DNA of 64,000 nucleotides from a virus: positions 45,418 through 109,417 of the IMG/VR virus record IMGVR_UViG_3300036818_000127; one strand, given 5' to 3'. Below, piece by piece: positions 40,192 through 48,011 of the stretch. Position 1 is the first letter of the stretch. Each line of letters begins with the position of its first letter. A program made the position numbers and the translations under genes. The notes below the pieces were generated by a model. The model had not been told where the DNA came from. It ran no database searches and saw only the letters and a list, made by a program, of their open reading frames with translations.

Positions 40192-40401
40192 ATGCCACAG
40201 AAACAGAAAAACCCTCTTATAGGTGAAAACATTCTTTTCATTAGCGCAGCACTTCACAAAGGATGCGTAAATGATAAGGAAGAGGGTATTGAGATTTGGA
40301 CAGCAGATGGAGAGTACCTTGTATGTGTAGATAATATTGTAACACATGTTGTGAGTGACCGTAGGGATGCATTGGCTTACTACGGTGAGTACTTCGGATA
40401 A
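40192..40401 (+). CDS. Small protein, 69 aa
   Basis: AAAGGAGCAACAAA precedes the ATG. The product is beta-like in the second half (EGIEIWTADGEYLVCVDNIV). Function is unknown. Confidence 0.5.
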   Translation: MPQKQKNPLIGENILFISAALHKGCVNDKEEGIEIWTADGEYLVCVDNIVTHVVSDRRDALAYYGEYFG

Positions 40402-40412
40402 GGAGGTAGATC

Positions 40413-40613
40413 TTGAGAAAGCTACAAGTAAGTACTGAGTACCAGTACAAGTCTAACGGGAAAGAGTACTACAAGGTTTACATGAGTAGGGCTGATGGAT
40501 CAATGGTAAAAGGCACTCGAACACTTGGTGCCTTTACTGGATCAAAATTGAAGCAAGTCCAGAAGGATATGCAAGATAACATCAACCGTGGCGCTTGGAG
40601 CAATAGGGAGTAA
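40413..40613 (+). CDS. Small basic protein, 66 aa, TTG start
   Basis: GGAGGTAGATC precedes TTG at 40413. The sequence (YQYKSNGKEYYKVYMSRADG) has the strand-turn-strand look of a small DNA-binding or integrase arm-type domain, but the match is weak. Confidence 0.45.
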   Translation: MRKLQVSTEYQYKSNGKEYYKVYMSRADGSMVKGTRTLGAFTGSKLKQVQKDMQDNINRGAWSNRE

Positions 40614-40686
40614 GGAGTTTTGTTCTTATCTATCCCTTATCTGCTATAATTCTATATAATTTCCATATCTCGAACTGATTCTGGGA

Positions 40687-40770
40687 ATGCTTACACCGCA
40701 AGAACGGGCACAGTTCGAGAGTGAGTTACAAGTCAGCATCAATCACTGGCTTGCTAAGAAGGCGATGTAA
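40687..40770 (+). CDS. Micro-ORF, 27 aa
   Basis: The frame MLTPQERAQFESELQVSINH then WLAKKAM ends with TAATATG, so its stop nearly overlaps the next start. There is no clear ribosome site. It could be a leader peptide. Confidence 0.3.
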   Translation: MLTPQERAQFESELQVSINHWLAKKAM

Positions 40771-40771
40771 T

Positions 40772-40984
40772 ATGCTGAATGACAGAGAAGAAGTTACGCC
40801 AGCAAAGGCATTAGATTATATCCTCCTTCTCATGGATCGAGTAAGGAAAGCACTTGACCTTCCTCAGCCTGAACGAATGATGGTCCTAGCAATCATGAAT
40901 GACTGGATGAAAGAGGCTGTTGCGATGCTTGAAGCAGCAGTAGAACAGGAGAATAGTGATAGAGATGATAGCGCAAAATCGTGA
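40772..40984 (+). CDS. Helical protein, 70 aa
   Basis: The start at 40772 follows GAAGGCGATGTAAT. The sequence is helical (AKALDYILLLMDRVRKALDL, AIMNDWMKEAVAMLEAAV). It overlaps the next gene. Confidence 0.5.
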   Translation: MLNDREEVTPAKALDYILLLMDRVRKALDLPQPERMMVLAIMNDWMKEAVAMLEAAVEQENSDRDDSAKS

Positions 40985-41258
40985 AGAAGGTGGAAGGCTT
41001 GTTCGGCTGGCTTGGATACGCTGGGCCAAGCAGCAGCCTGACCCCAAGTTTTCCTGGCTCGTTGAGTGGGATGATCCTCGATTTCCAGAGGCAGACAGGG
41101 AGGCTGATCGACAGATTTGGGATGCAATTGTTGCCCCATACAATGAATCAGTTGTAGCTCTCATAGCTGAGAATCAGCAGCTACGAAAGGACCTTGATAA
41201 AGCAATAGAAGCTCAGTATAGGCTAGAAAGATTGCTAGAGGAAAAGGATCAAGCATGA
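40965..41258 (+). CDS. Helical protein with coiled-coil end, 97 aa
   Basis: The ATG at 40965 is inside the previous gene; a GTG at 40956 is an alternative. The C terminus (LIAENQQLRKDLDKAIEAQY) is a coiled coil. It overlaps the next gene by 4 bases. Confidence 0.5.
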   Translation: MIAQNREEGGRLVRLAWIRWAKQQPDPKFSWLVEWDDPRFPEADREADRQIWDAIVAPYNESVVALIAENQQLRKDLDKAIEAQYRLERLLEEKDQA

Positions 41259-41440
41259 GAGATGAGATAATCCTTGCACTAGCAGGGTCTCTTGTGCTAG
41301 CAGCTCTCTCAATGCTAGCACTTTTCTCGCCAAAAGTGCAAAGCTACAAGTATATTAATCAGTGTTTAGTAGCAATGATAGTCTATATTATCATTGCTAC
41401 TTTTGTCATGGTTTATGCATGGTATACAGTAAAAGCCTAA
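41255..41440 (+). CDS. Two-pass membrane protein, 61 aa
   Basis: Two hydrophobic segments (IILALAGSLVLAALSMLALF and CLVAMIVYIIIATFVMVYAW) flank a short polar loop (SPKVQSYKYINQ). Small size and two spans recall phage holins, but no lysis gene is adjacent. Confidence 0.6.
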   Translation: MRDEIILALAGSLVLAALSMLALFSPKVQSYKYINQCLVAMIVYIIIATFVMVYAWYTVKA

Positions 41441-41458
41441 AGAGTAGGGAGGATAAAA

Positions 41459-41746
41459 ATGGATTGCTCTTGTGCCACTTGGTGTGGAAGTCCTTGTTAT
41501 TATCTGAAACTAGGAGACATAAAAGAACTGCCTGAACTTGCTGCGTCAATCCACATGCGCCACGTGATCCTGTGGACAAATGGCATGTGTATGGTATTTG
41601 ATGATAGGGGTGAGCAGATGCCGTATTACCAAGGCAGATTTGATAATAGGGCACAGCGCATCAATAATGTATTTCGTGGCGAGTGGGAGTATGGAGACTG
41701 GAATAGGGGTATCTTGAGTGGTGTGCCATTAGAGCTAAAGGCATAA
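41459..41746 (+). CDS. Cys-rich small protein, 95 aa
   Basis: The N terminus MDCSCATWCGSPCYYLKLGD has five Cys in 12 residues and is likely a metal site. Aromatic residues follow throughout (RINNVFRGEWEYGDWNRGIL). It is the last gene before the terminator at 41756. Confidence 0.55.
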   Translation: MDCSCATWCGSPCYYLKLGDIKELPELAASIHMRHVILWTNGMCMVFDDRGEQMPYYQGRFDNRAQRINNVFRGEWEYGDWNRGILSGVPLELKA

Positions 41747-41755
41747 GTCTATCTA

Positions 41756-41806
41756 GAGAAGAAACTGCTAATCTTGCAATGGAGATTAGCAGTTTCTTCG
41801 TTTTTG
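41756..41806 (+). terminator. Intrinsic terminator
   Basis: AAGAAACTGCTAATC at 41759-41773 pairs perfectly with its complement at 41784-41798 and is followed by CGTTTTTG. Confidence 0.85.
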
Positions 41807-41859
41807 GCACACTTGTTCGTTGACTTGCTGATGAGGTAATGGTAGGTTGATGAGTAGAT

Positions 41860-41885
41860 GCGTGCACGCATGCATGCATACTTTA
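41860..41885 (+). promoter_or_regulatory. Candidate partition site repeats (GCATGCATGCATAC)
   Basis: GCGTGCACGCATGCATGCAT followed by ACTT lies just before parA. Related blocks are at 42866-42883 (GCACGCATGCATGCGTAC) inside the next gene and 43316-43330 (GCATGCATGCATACT) right after it. The recurrence of this palindromic motif around parA and its partner suggests centromere or operator sites. Confidence 0.5.
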
Positions 41886-41901
41886 ATAGATGGAGGATTA
41901 A

Positions 41902-42726
41902 ATGCCTGTTAAAAAAAGAACAAGAGTATGGACGTTCCTAATCCGCAAAGGGGGTTCGGGCAAAACAACATCTGCTGTGAACTTTGCGACAATACTTGCA
42001 TGTATGCATAATCGCAAAGTCTGCTTAATCGACTTAGATCCACAGGGTAATTCCACTACCCACCTTGGGATTAACCCAGAGATACTTCCTACCTCAGTAA
42101 ATACCCTCTTTACAGAGATTGGAGTTGACCCCCATTCTGTCGTGCAGCCTGTTTTGTTTACCGTCAGCAACAAGGGCTATTCAATTGGTGTCATTCCTGC
42201 CAAGCGGGACCTAGATGAGACTGACCTCAGTATGAAGGCAACGCAGGTAGGGTTACTCAAGCCAATCATCGATGCACTCTCTGAAGATTGTGATGATATC
42301 GTGATTGATACGCGACCCACGCGGAGCATGCTGACTATTAGTGCTCTCATTCCAGCTACCCATGCCATCATCCCTATGGAAGCTGGCGTTTTTGCCCTAG
42401 ATGCGCTCAAGGACACTGAGCAGGATATCAATAATGTGAGGCAAGGGCTTAATCCAGGATTGAAGCTCGTAGGTATTCTACCGACGCGGGTACGTGAGAG
42501 CACAAATCTATCTAGGGTTATCTTAGGAGAGGCTGCGAAGGGATTTGATCATCTACTCATGCGCTACCAAGAGAAGGGAGAATCGCGGTTACTCCTGATC
42601 CATGATAGCGTTCGTCTCGGTGAAGCTCCAGCCTATGGACTTCCTGGAATAGCCTACGACCCCAAGAGTCCAGCTGTGCAGGATTACATCAAGTTCACGG
42701 AGGTACTCCATGCCCAAGAAACCTGA
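41902..42726 (+). CDS. parA: ParA-type partition ATPase, 274 aa
   Basis: KGGSGKTT at residues 16-23 is the deviant Walker A motif. VCLIDLDPQGNSTTHLGI (Walker A' region) and DIVIDTRPTRSMLTISALI (Walker B region, DTRP where DTPP is usual) follow. ParA proteins use ATP and non-specific DNA to segregate low-copy plasmids. It overlaps the next gene by 17 bases, the usual parAB coupling. Confidence 0.88.
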   Translation: MPVKKRTRVWTFLIRKGGSGKTTSAVNFATILACMHNRKVCLIDLDPQGNSTTHLGINPEILPTSVNTLFTEIGVDPHSVVQPVLFTVSNKGYSIGVIPAKRDLDETDLSMKATQVGLLKPIIDALSEDCDDIVIDTRPTRSMLTISALIPATHAIIPMEAGVFALDALKDTEQDINNVRQGLNPGLKLVGILPTRVRESTNLSRVILGEAAKGFDHLLMRYQEKGESRLLLIHDSVRLGEAPAYGLPGIAYDPKSPAVQDYIKFTEVLHAQET

Positions 42727-43315
42727 CCTCAGTAAGGCATTCGGCGAGCGATTTAAGACAGAGGAGAAAGTAGACGTGCAGGACCCTATAGCTGCTGCCA
42801 TGCAGGCAACAAAGGATGCAGAGAAGGATGCAATCCTTCTGGCTGGGTTGCCTGAAAACAAGGATGCACGCATGCATGCGTACACGTCAGATGTGATACC
42901 TGAAAGCATGAATGTATCCATAAATGAAGGCCCGCCAGCAGGGAGGCAGGCAAGAAGGAAAGTACCTACGCCAGCACGTGAGCAAGCAAGCAAGACTGAA
43001 AGCAAACCTACACGGAAGCCTGCTAACCAACAGGAAAGCAAGGATGAAAACGAGCAAGCAGACATAGATAAAGGAGTACTAGTAGACATGCTGTATGATC
43101 AGATCCAGCAGAAGAAACACTTATCTAATGGATCATTTCGCTATCGAGCAGATGAGCTGGAGAAGCTAGAGGCTATCTATCGGGACCTTGATAGGGCAAA
43201 GCCTGGTCGCATTAGCAAGAATGATATTGCGCGGCTGGCACTTATCGCCTTCTATGAGGACTATGAGCAGAATGGGGATGAGAGCATACTGGCACAGGTA
43301 TTTAAACGCATGTAA
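42710..43315 (+). CDS. Probable partition adaptor (ParB-role protein), 201 aa
   Basis: The position directly behind and overlapping parA indicates the centromere-binding partner. The protein is not a standard ParB: there is no ParB nuclease-like domain. It has a disordered basic middle (TPAREQASKTESKPTRKPAN) and a C-terminal helical domain (RYRADELEKLEAIYRDLDRA, RISKNDIARLALIAFYEDYE) like ribbon-helix-helix or HTH adaptors of type Ib systems. Confidence 0.6.
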   Translation: MPKKPDLSKAFGERFKTEEKVDVQDPIAAAMQATKDAEKDAILLAGLPENKDARMHAYTSDVIPESMNVSINEGPPAGRQARRKVPTPAREQASKTESKPTRKPANQQESKDENEQADIDKGVLVDMLYDQIQQKKHLSNGSFRYRADELEKLEAIYRDLDRAKPGRISKNDIARLALIAFYEDYEQNGDESILAQVFKRM

Positions 43316-43349
43316 GCATGCATGCATACTAGAAAGGGTACTAACCTAC

Positions 43350-43604
43350 ATGAATATCCTCCAATTTGGTATTGACCTGGGCCATACCATTGCCCACACT
43401 GATTGCCCAAATCCTAATGACCTCCGTGAGAAAGCACGGAAGATCATCGAAGCTCTTGGGCTCACCTTGAATGTTGATGAAGATCCTACATTCTTAATTG
43501 GGCTGGGCGTTGGACTTGCAGATCGACATAGGGAACCACTCGGTGAGGTTGCGCTAGATCTGATGGGAGAGTCTGGGCTACAAAATGGAGATGACTCTCT
43601 TTAG
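43350..43604 (+). CDS. Unknown protein, 84 aa
   Basis: The start at 43350 (MNILQFGIDLGHTIAHTDCP) follows AGAAAGGGTACTAACCTAC. It is helical with an acidic end and lies directly behind the partition genes. Confidence 0.5.
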   Translation: MNILQFGIDLGHTIAHTDCPNPNDLREKARKIIEALGLTLNVDEDPTFLIGLGVGLADRHREPLGEVALDLMGESGLQNGDDSL

Positions 43605-43617
43605 AAAGGAAGTATGT

Positions 43618-43890
43618 ATGCCAGAACTTATTCGTACCAAGTGTAATACAGGCCAACTGGTTATCACTGACAAAGCCATTCGTCTTGAGACCAAATGGAT
43701 AGGACAGTCAACACGTATGCTAGCTCGTGAAAGGATTATTGGTGTCGATATTATGCCCTATCCGAAAGTGCTTGGACTTGGTGGAAAGAAGGCAGACTTG
43801 ACGTTCTACGGACAGGGAAATGAAACCATTAAAGTTCAGATTGTTGATATTAAAGTTGCGAGGCAGATCGTAGAATTGCTTGGGTACTGA
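43618..43890 (+). CDS. PH-like domain protein, 90 aa
   Basis: The start at 43618 (MPELIRTKCNTGQLVITDKA) follows GAAAGGAAGTATGT. The succession of short strands and a C-terminal helix (KVQIVDIKVARQIVELLGY) fits a bacterial PH-like fold (STRMLARERIIGVDIM is a typical piece). Function is unknown. Confidence 0.5.
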   Translation: MPELIRTKCNTGQLVITDKAIRLETKWIGQSTRMLARERIIGVDIMPYPKVLGLGGKKADLTFYGQGNETIKVQIVDIKVARQIVELLGY

Positions 43891-44019
43891 GGTAGGGGAC
43901 AGACAGGCTTGCAGTAAGCCCTATCCTTGTTGTAGAGTATGAGGGATGCCTATCGTGAATAGTTTTTTGAAAGGAGAGAGTCATTATTTGATCTGAGGGG
44001 AAACAGAGTTTCGTTGATC

Positions 44020-44058
44020 AAGCCTGGAAGAAACCCATCTCTTCCAGGCTTCGCTTTT
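44020..44058 (+). terminator. Intrinsic terminator
   Basis: AAGCCTGGAAGA at 44020-44031 pairs perfectly with TCTTCCAGGCTT at 44040-44051, followed by CGCTTTTG. Confidence 0.85.
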
Positions 44059-44085
44059 GTTATGGGTGCTGGGCTTGCCACTCTC

Positions 44086-44718
44086 TTAGAGCTTGTTTAC
44101 AGGGCTGTTGACCATGGCATCATACTTTACTCCATCAAGGATACCAAGTTCGCGCTGAGGATCATAACGACCAGCTCTTGCAATTCCATGATCATCCGTG
44201 TAAGAAATTAATATCCGTGTTCCTCTAGGCTCTACACCATTTATCTTATATGGTGGGTATGACCCACTGCTTATGTAGTCACCAGGAATTACCTGACTTG
44301 CTAGTTTCATGATCAAGCAAGCCTCTACTAGCCTCAAAGTCTCTTCTCTTTTCTGAGTGTCTTTGCCTATGGATACAACGTGAGAAGTAGGCGGTGCAAG
44401 CATGCTAACCGGATTGCAAGGAGTTAGTTGGATATTGAGTAGCTGACATCCTTGATCGAGATAATACTGCACCCAATACTTCTCACGTGTATATGCGGCA
44501 TTCTTGCCATCATACACAATCTCTATGATCTCAAAAAGAGGTTCTAGTTCTAAAGCGGCAAGTTCCCGCATCCACGCATCTTTGCCCTGGTTAGTCCCAT
44601 CTAAAATCTTGTGCCGATCAAACCTTGCATTAGGATTATTTGTCATCCCAACATACCTTGTGCACAGGACTATATCTGAGTTACGGGGGTCTTTCCATCG
44701 GTAGATGAAGTGTATCAT
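44086..44718 (-). CDS. GIY-YIG nuclease-domain protein, 210 aa
   Basis: FIYRWKDP near the start and TRYVGMTNNPNARFDRH near residues 20-36 form the GIY-YIG core, and REKYWVQYYLDQGCQLLNIQ supplies the Glu and Asn-rich end. These domains cut DNA in mobile introns or intervening genes. The ~95-residue C-terminal extension is unrecognised. It lies 23 bases behind the acetyltransferase gene on the same strand. Confidence 0.75.
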   Translation of the reverse strand: MIHFIYRWKDPRNSDIVLCTRYVGMTNNPNARFDRHKILDGTNQGKDAWMRELAALELEPLFEIIEIVYDGKNAAYTREKYWVQYYLDQGCQLLNIQLTPCNPVSMLAPPTSHVVSIGKDTQKREETLRLVEACLIMKLASQVIPGDYISSGSYPPYKINGVEPRGTRILISYTDDHGIARAGRYDPQRELGILDGVKYDAMVNSPVNKL

Positions 44719-44741
44719 GTGTTTCTCCTGCTCTATGTCTG

Positions 44742-45554
44742 CTAGGCTTGCGCTTCTCGCAGAGCATCTTTATGATCCATTGCAAAATCTAATCCTGACA
44801 TCTTTACATCAATGATAAAGTTGATATTCCCGCCTCCAGGTTCGATTTCAGTAAATCCAATGTGGCGCATTAGTCCGATCCCGTCTTTTGTATCAGATCT
44901 TGCTGCTAGCATGTTAACAGGTATGCCTCTTTGCCCGAGATTGACAATGTGTCTAAACATTCCTCGAATAAGGATACTTCCCCATTTTCTTCTATTTGCT
45001 TTTGCTAACCCGATATCATTAGATGCCAAACCAAGCAACCATAAGTTAGCAGCCTTGCCTGTCTCAAAGGGAAGTACATCTTCAACATCAATCACTCCAA
45101 AGTTTTGACTTCTGTCCAGTTTAAGTAACCACCACATCTTCTCTTCTGTAATATTCAGGATGAAAATGCATCCTCTTACTTTTCCGCGACTATGTACGAC
45201 AAAACATGATTCTGGATTTCTCTCCAGCCAAGCATTTCTTTTTGCTGAAGTATCATCCCCTCCCCATATTTTTCTAAGCAAGGCAACAATTTCAGGCATA
45301 TCCTCTGGAGTTGCGGGGCGGAAAAGAGTAGGAAGGGCTTGATCTTCTGATTTCCGTTTCTCATCATTCCACTCTTTGATGAGCTTGTCGATATCATCTA
45401 TCTTGTAGAAACCTTGCTTCTCTCCAGGTTCTACAAGACGCTCAATTTTCCCCTCTTTAACAAGGCCGCGAAGCCTACTATCATTGATGTTTCCAAGTTT
45501 TCTTAGGGCTACGGCGGCTCTGCAATAGCCTTTGGGAGGTAGTCCTCTAGTCAT
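44742..45554 (-). CDS. GNAT acetyltransferase with N-terminal HTH-like domain, 270 aa
   Basis: Residues ~15-60 (AVALRKLGNINDSRLRGLVK, then IERLVEPGEKQGFYKIDDID) resemble a MerR-like domain. From residue 77, LFRPATPEDMPEIVALLRKI followed by the acceptor-binding strands and NMLAARSDTKDGIGLMRHIG then FTEIEPG fits a GNAT fold. The substrate is unknown. It is divergent from the XRE gene at 45741. Confidence 0.65.
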   Translation of the reverse strand: MTRGLPPKGYCRAAVALRKLGNINDSRLRGLVKEGKIERLVEPGEKQGFYKIDDIDKLIKEWNDEKRKSEDQALPTLFRPATPEDMPEIVALLRKIWGGDDTSAKRNAWLERNPESCFVVHSRGKVRGCIFILNITEEKMWWLLKLDRSQNFGVIDVEDVLPFETGKAANLWLLGLASNDIGLAKANRRKWGSILIRGMFRHIVNLGQRGIPVNMLAARSDTKDGIGLMRHIGFTEIEPGGGNINFIIDVKMSGLDFAMDHKDALREAQA

Positions 45555-45652
45555 TAGTGTGGCCGATCCTTTCTATGTATTAGCCCAATTGTACTTTAAA
45601 ATTTGCAAGAAAGCAATCAATGAAGACTTGAAAAAATGAAAGATTGAAACCC

Positions 45653-45681
45653 TTGACAAACCTGATCCTATAAAGTATAAT
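45653..45681 (+). promoter_or_regulatory. Consensus sigma70-type promoter
   Basis: TTGACA at 45653-45658 and TATAAT at 45676-45681 are separated by 17 bases of unrelated sequence. It reads the XRE gene. Confidence 0.8.
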
Positions 45682-45740
45682 AATTTTGTAGTTAAGGATT
45701 TTAAATAAAAGTCTTGTTTGAAAGTAAGGAGGCGATTTGT

Positions 45741-45971
45741 ATGGCAGTTGTAATGAACAGCCAGTTGCTCCTGCTTAGGAAGCAGTTGAAAGTATCAAGA
45801 GAAAAATTAGCACGGAGGACTGAATCGGTATCTTCTGGAACAATCAGAAATGCTGAGGAAGGTAAAAGGATAGTGGTCTCGAATGCTAATCAGATACACC
45901 AAGCAATAAATGAGCTGCTTCAAGAAGCTGGCATGCAAAAAGTGGACACTTTAGGTTTATCTTTGTACTAA
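45741..45971 (+). CDS. XRE-like HTH protein, 76 aa
   Basis: AAGGAGGCGATTTGT precedes the ATG at 45741. LLLLRKQLKVSREKLARRTE then SVSSGTIRNAEEGKRIVVSN is a Cro/CI-type domain. It may control itself and the divergent acetyltransferase/GIY-YIG operon. Confidence 0.7.
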   Translation: MAVVMNSQLLLLRKQLKVSREKLARRTESVSSGTIRNAEEGKRIVVSNANQIHQAINELLQEAGMQKVDTLGLSLY

Positions 45972-46146
45972 TGTTCTTGTTAGCTAGTAGGCATAGTTCT
46001 ACTGAGTAGTGAATATTTACAACTGAATAGTGCAGCTCTCAGCAGTCCTACTAAGGTATATCCCTACAATGCTCGACCCAGTTAGCAGCGAGACACGACT
46101 TGTCCTGGTGAAAAGGTTCGGATTAAGAGAGAGAAGCACAAAACAT

Positions 46147-46243
46147 GGGGATGATTGGTTTGACAAGCATGAACAGGGCCAACCGTGTCACGGCGCTATC
46201 TAGAATTGCTTGACGGGGAGTTCAATTCTCTCCCATCTCCACC
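46147..46243 (+). ncRNA. tRNA-like RNA resembling the tRNA domain of tmRNA or a Y-RNA
   Basis: GGGGATG at 46147-46153 pairs with CATCTCC at 46234-46240 (one G-U), followed by ACC. A T-arm-like hairpin has GGGGAG, the loop TTCAATT and CTCTCC. The stretch after the 5' strand, ATTGGTTTGACAA, recalls the conserved GGTTCGAC start of tmRNA, and CAAGCA pairs with TGCTTG. At ~97 bases it is too short for a normal tmRNA. The frame from GCC near 46179 (ANRVTALSRIA, stop) may be coincidence. YrlA-type Y RNAs have similar tRNA mimicry. The rest of 45972-46294 shows nothing else. Confidence 0.45.
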
Positions 46244-46294
46244 GATGACAATGTTATGTCATCAATACTTATAGTGAGCAGAAAGGTACAATAT

Positions 46295-46504
46295 ATGCCT
46301 GCCAATTATTCTGAATATTCTGCTGAGGTACGTATTGCAGCTCGTGGCCTTGCAGATGGCAAATTCAATGTGGCATTCTCGCAAGACCCCAATGCCTTTA
46401 CATTAGCTGAAGCTGAGTATGATCGTCTCATGCAGGATTATATTCAGCACGGCGAAAACTCTGATCTGGCTAAGGCTGCCAGAGAGAGAAATATCGAATT
46501 GTAG
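46295..46504 (+). CDS. Unknown protein, 69 aa
   Basis: AGAAAGGTACAATAT precedes the ATG at 46295. The sequence (NYSEYSAEVRIAARGLADGK) is mixed with a helical acidic end. Function is unknown. Confidence 0.5.
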   Translation: MPANYSEYSAEVRIAARGLADGKFNVAFSQDPNAFTLAEAEYDRLMQDYIQHGENSDLAKAARERNIEL

Positions 46505-46539
46505 TGCATCATTTAGTAACAAAGCATCCAGGAGCATTA

Positions 46540-46671
46540 ATGTATCCTAAAATACACAAGCGTATCTTTTACGCCATTCTCGTAGCTTTTGTATGTGAGA
46601 TGGCTGGACGTACAGGTAGGGTTGTATCTGTAGTTTCTCGTTTAGGTAGTATCGTCAAAAGTAGAGTGTAG
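46540..46671 (+). CDS. Small basic hydrophobic protein, 43 aa
   Basis: CCAGGAGCATTA precedes the ATG at 46540. The peptide has a short hydrophobic stretch (IFYAILVAFVCEMAG) followed by a basic, Val/Ser-rich tail. It ends ten bases before a terminator. Confidence 0.45.
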   Translation: MYPKIHKRIFYAILVAFVCEMAGRTGRVVSVVSRLGSIVKSRV

Positions 46672-46681
46672 TGTAAGACGG

Positions 46682-46729
46682 CCTGCTCATTGCCAAAGGA
46701 GTCCAAGCCGGAGCAATGAGCAGGTTTTT
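46682..46729 (+). terminator. Intrinsic terminator
   Basis: CCTGCTCATTGC at 46682-46693 pairs perfectly with GCAATGAGCAGG at 46713-46724, followed by TTTTTC. Confidence 0.85.
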
Positions 46730-46784
46730 CACCCATACAAGTATAGGCTATTCCTAGAATACCACAGCCCGGAAAGGACTTCTT

Positions 46785-46994
46785 ATGAAGTGCCACATAT
46801 GCCTGCGAGAGCAAGGCATCATCCCATCTCAACATGACAATGACCAGCACACCCTATGTGATGAGCATAGAAATGAGGCAGCATCAACCTTTTATGTCGG
46901 CAAGCTTGCAAGAGAGCAGGCAGGTCGCTTATATGCAGGACATCACGATCTGAATAGGCTACTTCGATTGGTGGGTAGACAGTCAGGGACCTGA
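46785..46994 (+). CDS. Small zinc-finger protein, 69 aa
   Basis: MKCHICLREQGIIPSQHDND then QHTLCDEHR gives a CxxC...CxxH zinc site. The C terminus is a basic helix. GGAAAGGACTTCTT precedes the ATG. It is the last gene before structured RNA copy B. Confidence 0.6.
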   Translation: MKCHICLREQGIIPSQHDNDQHTLCDEHRNEAASTFYVGKLAREQAGRLYAGHHDLNRLLRLVGRQSGT

Positions 46995-47404
46995 TCCCTT
47001 AAAAGGGATGGGCTTGTAGAGATGGGGGTAGTTTTTGCCCGTCTTCTCTCTAGCTTCACCTGACCAGACCCAGCCAGGGCTGTTCCTAGAAGGCTCATAG
47101 AGAGCGGGAAACAGCTATCGGGCTACGTTAGAGGCGAAATTAGGTACCATAGGATGCGAGGGCCAGTCCGATGCTCTACGGTTGCAGGTTAAACAGGTTT
47201 ACGAGGGTTAGTGCCAGTGCTTGCAACGACAAACCGCTTTCTAACTTCGTCGAGGCCCCCATTACCTGGGAAACCAGTGGGGTTTAGCCGTTCCGTCATA
47301 AAACGGCTCCCCGCAAGGGGATTACTCCTAAACTAATCCAGCCTGCGGGCTACTTCTTTCCTCCCAACCACTAAAAGGGAATGGGTTTCCAGAAAGGATA
47401 ACTG
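46995..47404 (+). ncRNA. Large structured leader RNA, copy B
   Basis: This ~410-base gene-free stretch is rich in local pairing (CATTACCTGGGAAACCAGTG, CCCCGCAAGGGG). Its last ~110 bases match copy A at 9962-10440, including the GCAA-loop hairpin, CCAGCCTGCGGGCT, TTCTTTCCTCCCAA and AGAAAGGA just before a start codon. The 5' parts are much less alike. Two copies upstream of unrelated genes and on opposite strands argue for a functional RNA rather than a shared gene remnant. Confidence 0.6.
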
Positions 47405-47539
47405 ATGAGAAAGTTTTTAGCATGGGTCATCCATAGATTATCAGATAGGTGCGGTACTTGTGACTACTACGAATGTTCATATTGTTCTGCATGCCATAAT
47501 CCTGATTGCTCATCGTATAGGGAGTGCTTTTACCGATGA
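47405..47539 (+). CDS. Cys-rich small protein, 44 aa
   Basis: The ribosome site AGAAAGGA is the last piece of structured RNA copy B. The product has seven Cys (CGTCDYYECSYCSACHNPDC and one later) and a short amphipathic start, so it probably binds zinc. Its stop overlaps the next ATG. Confidence 0.55.
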   Translation: MRKFLAWVIHRLSDRCGTCDYYECSYCSACHNPDCSSYRECFYR

Positions 47540-47739
47540 GCCAACAACAAGAGCCTCTCCAAGAGGGGGATACCGTTGAGGTTTTCGGAGATCGCCGCAC
47601 GTGGCTTAACGGCCTTCAAGGGAGGGTCTTTGATATTATCGGAGACCGCATACACATCTACTTTGAAGGTGCGATCGCTGCTGAGAAGCAGGTAGTTGTC
47701 CTTCGCAAGAATGTCAGGAAGGTAAAACGTGAACTTTGA
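47536..47739 (+). CDS. Small SH3/KOW-like protein, 67 aa
   Basis: The start at 47536 (MSQQQEPLQEGDTVEVFGDR) overlaps the previous stop. EGDTVEVFGDRRTWLNGLQG then RVFDIIGDRIHIYFEG is the strand pattern of a KOW or SH3-like barrel, which often binds RNA or ribosomes. Confidence 0.55.
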   Translation: MSQQQEPLQEGDTVEVFGDRRTWLNGLQGRVFDIIGDRIHIYFEGAIAAEKQVVVLRKNVRKVKREL

Positions 47740-48007
47740 GCTAATGACAAATGATGAGATTAGGGATCTCATCATTGATACCATCGATGCAGGGGAATAT
47801 CGGAAGCGCCAGGAATTATGGGCACCGTTGATGCTAGATGAAATGCCTCCGCTGCCTCAACATATAAACAAGGCAATGGAAAGGCGCGAGCAGATTGGGA
47901 ACATCGCTCGCGGGATCTACCGTCAGACGGGGATTACCCCGACAAATGAGGATATTCAGAAAGCTGTAGCGCGTGGCATGGCATTGATTGAAAAGCTAGA
48001 GAGGTAG
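47729..48007 (+). CDS. Helical protein, 92 aa, GTG start
   Basis: AGGAAGGTAAAAC precedes GTG at 47729. The protein is helical and charged (NDEIRDLIIDTIDAGEYRKR, PTNEDIQKAVARGMALIEKL). It overlaps its upstream neighbour by 11 bases. Confidence 0.5.
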   Translation: MNFELMTNDEIRDLIIDTIDAGEYRKRQELWAPLMLDEMPPLPQHINKAMERREQIGNIARGIYRQTGITPTNEDIQKAVARGMALIEKLER

Positions 48008-48011
48008 CAGA

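Noticed and set aside
41255-41440. Phage holin call for the two-pass membrane protein
   Set aside because: Size and topology fit, but no endolysin is adjacent and no virion genes exist in the window.
46147-46243. Ordinary tRNA gene
   Set aside because: There is no anticodon arm of normal form and the D-arm region follows the tmRNA pattern instead.
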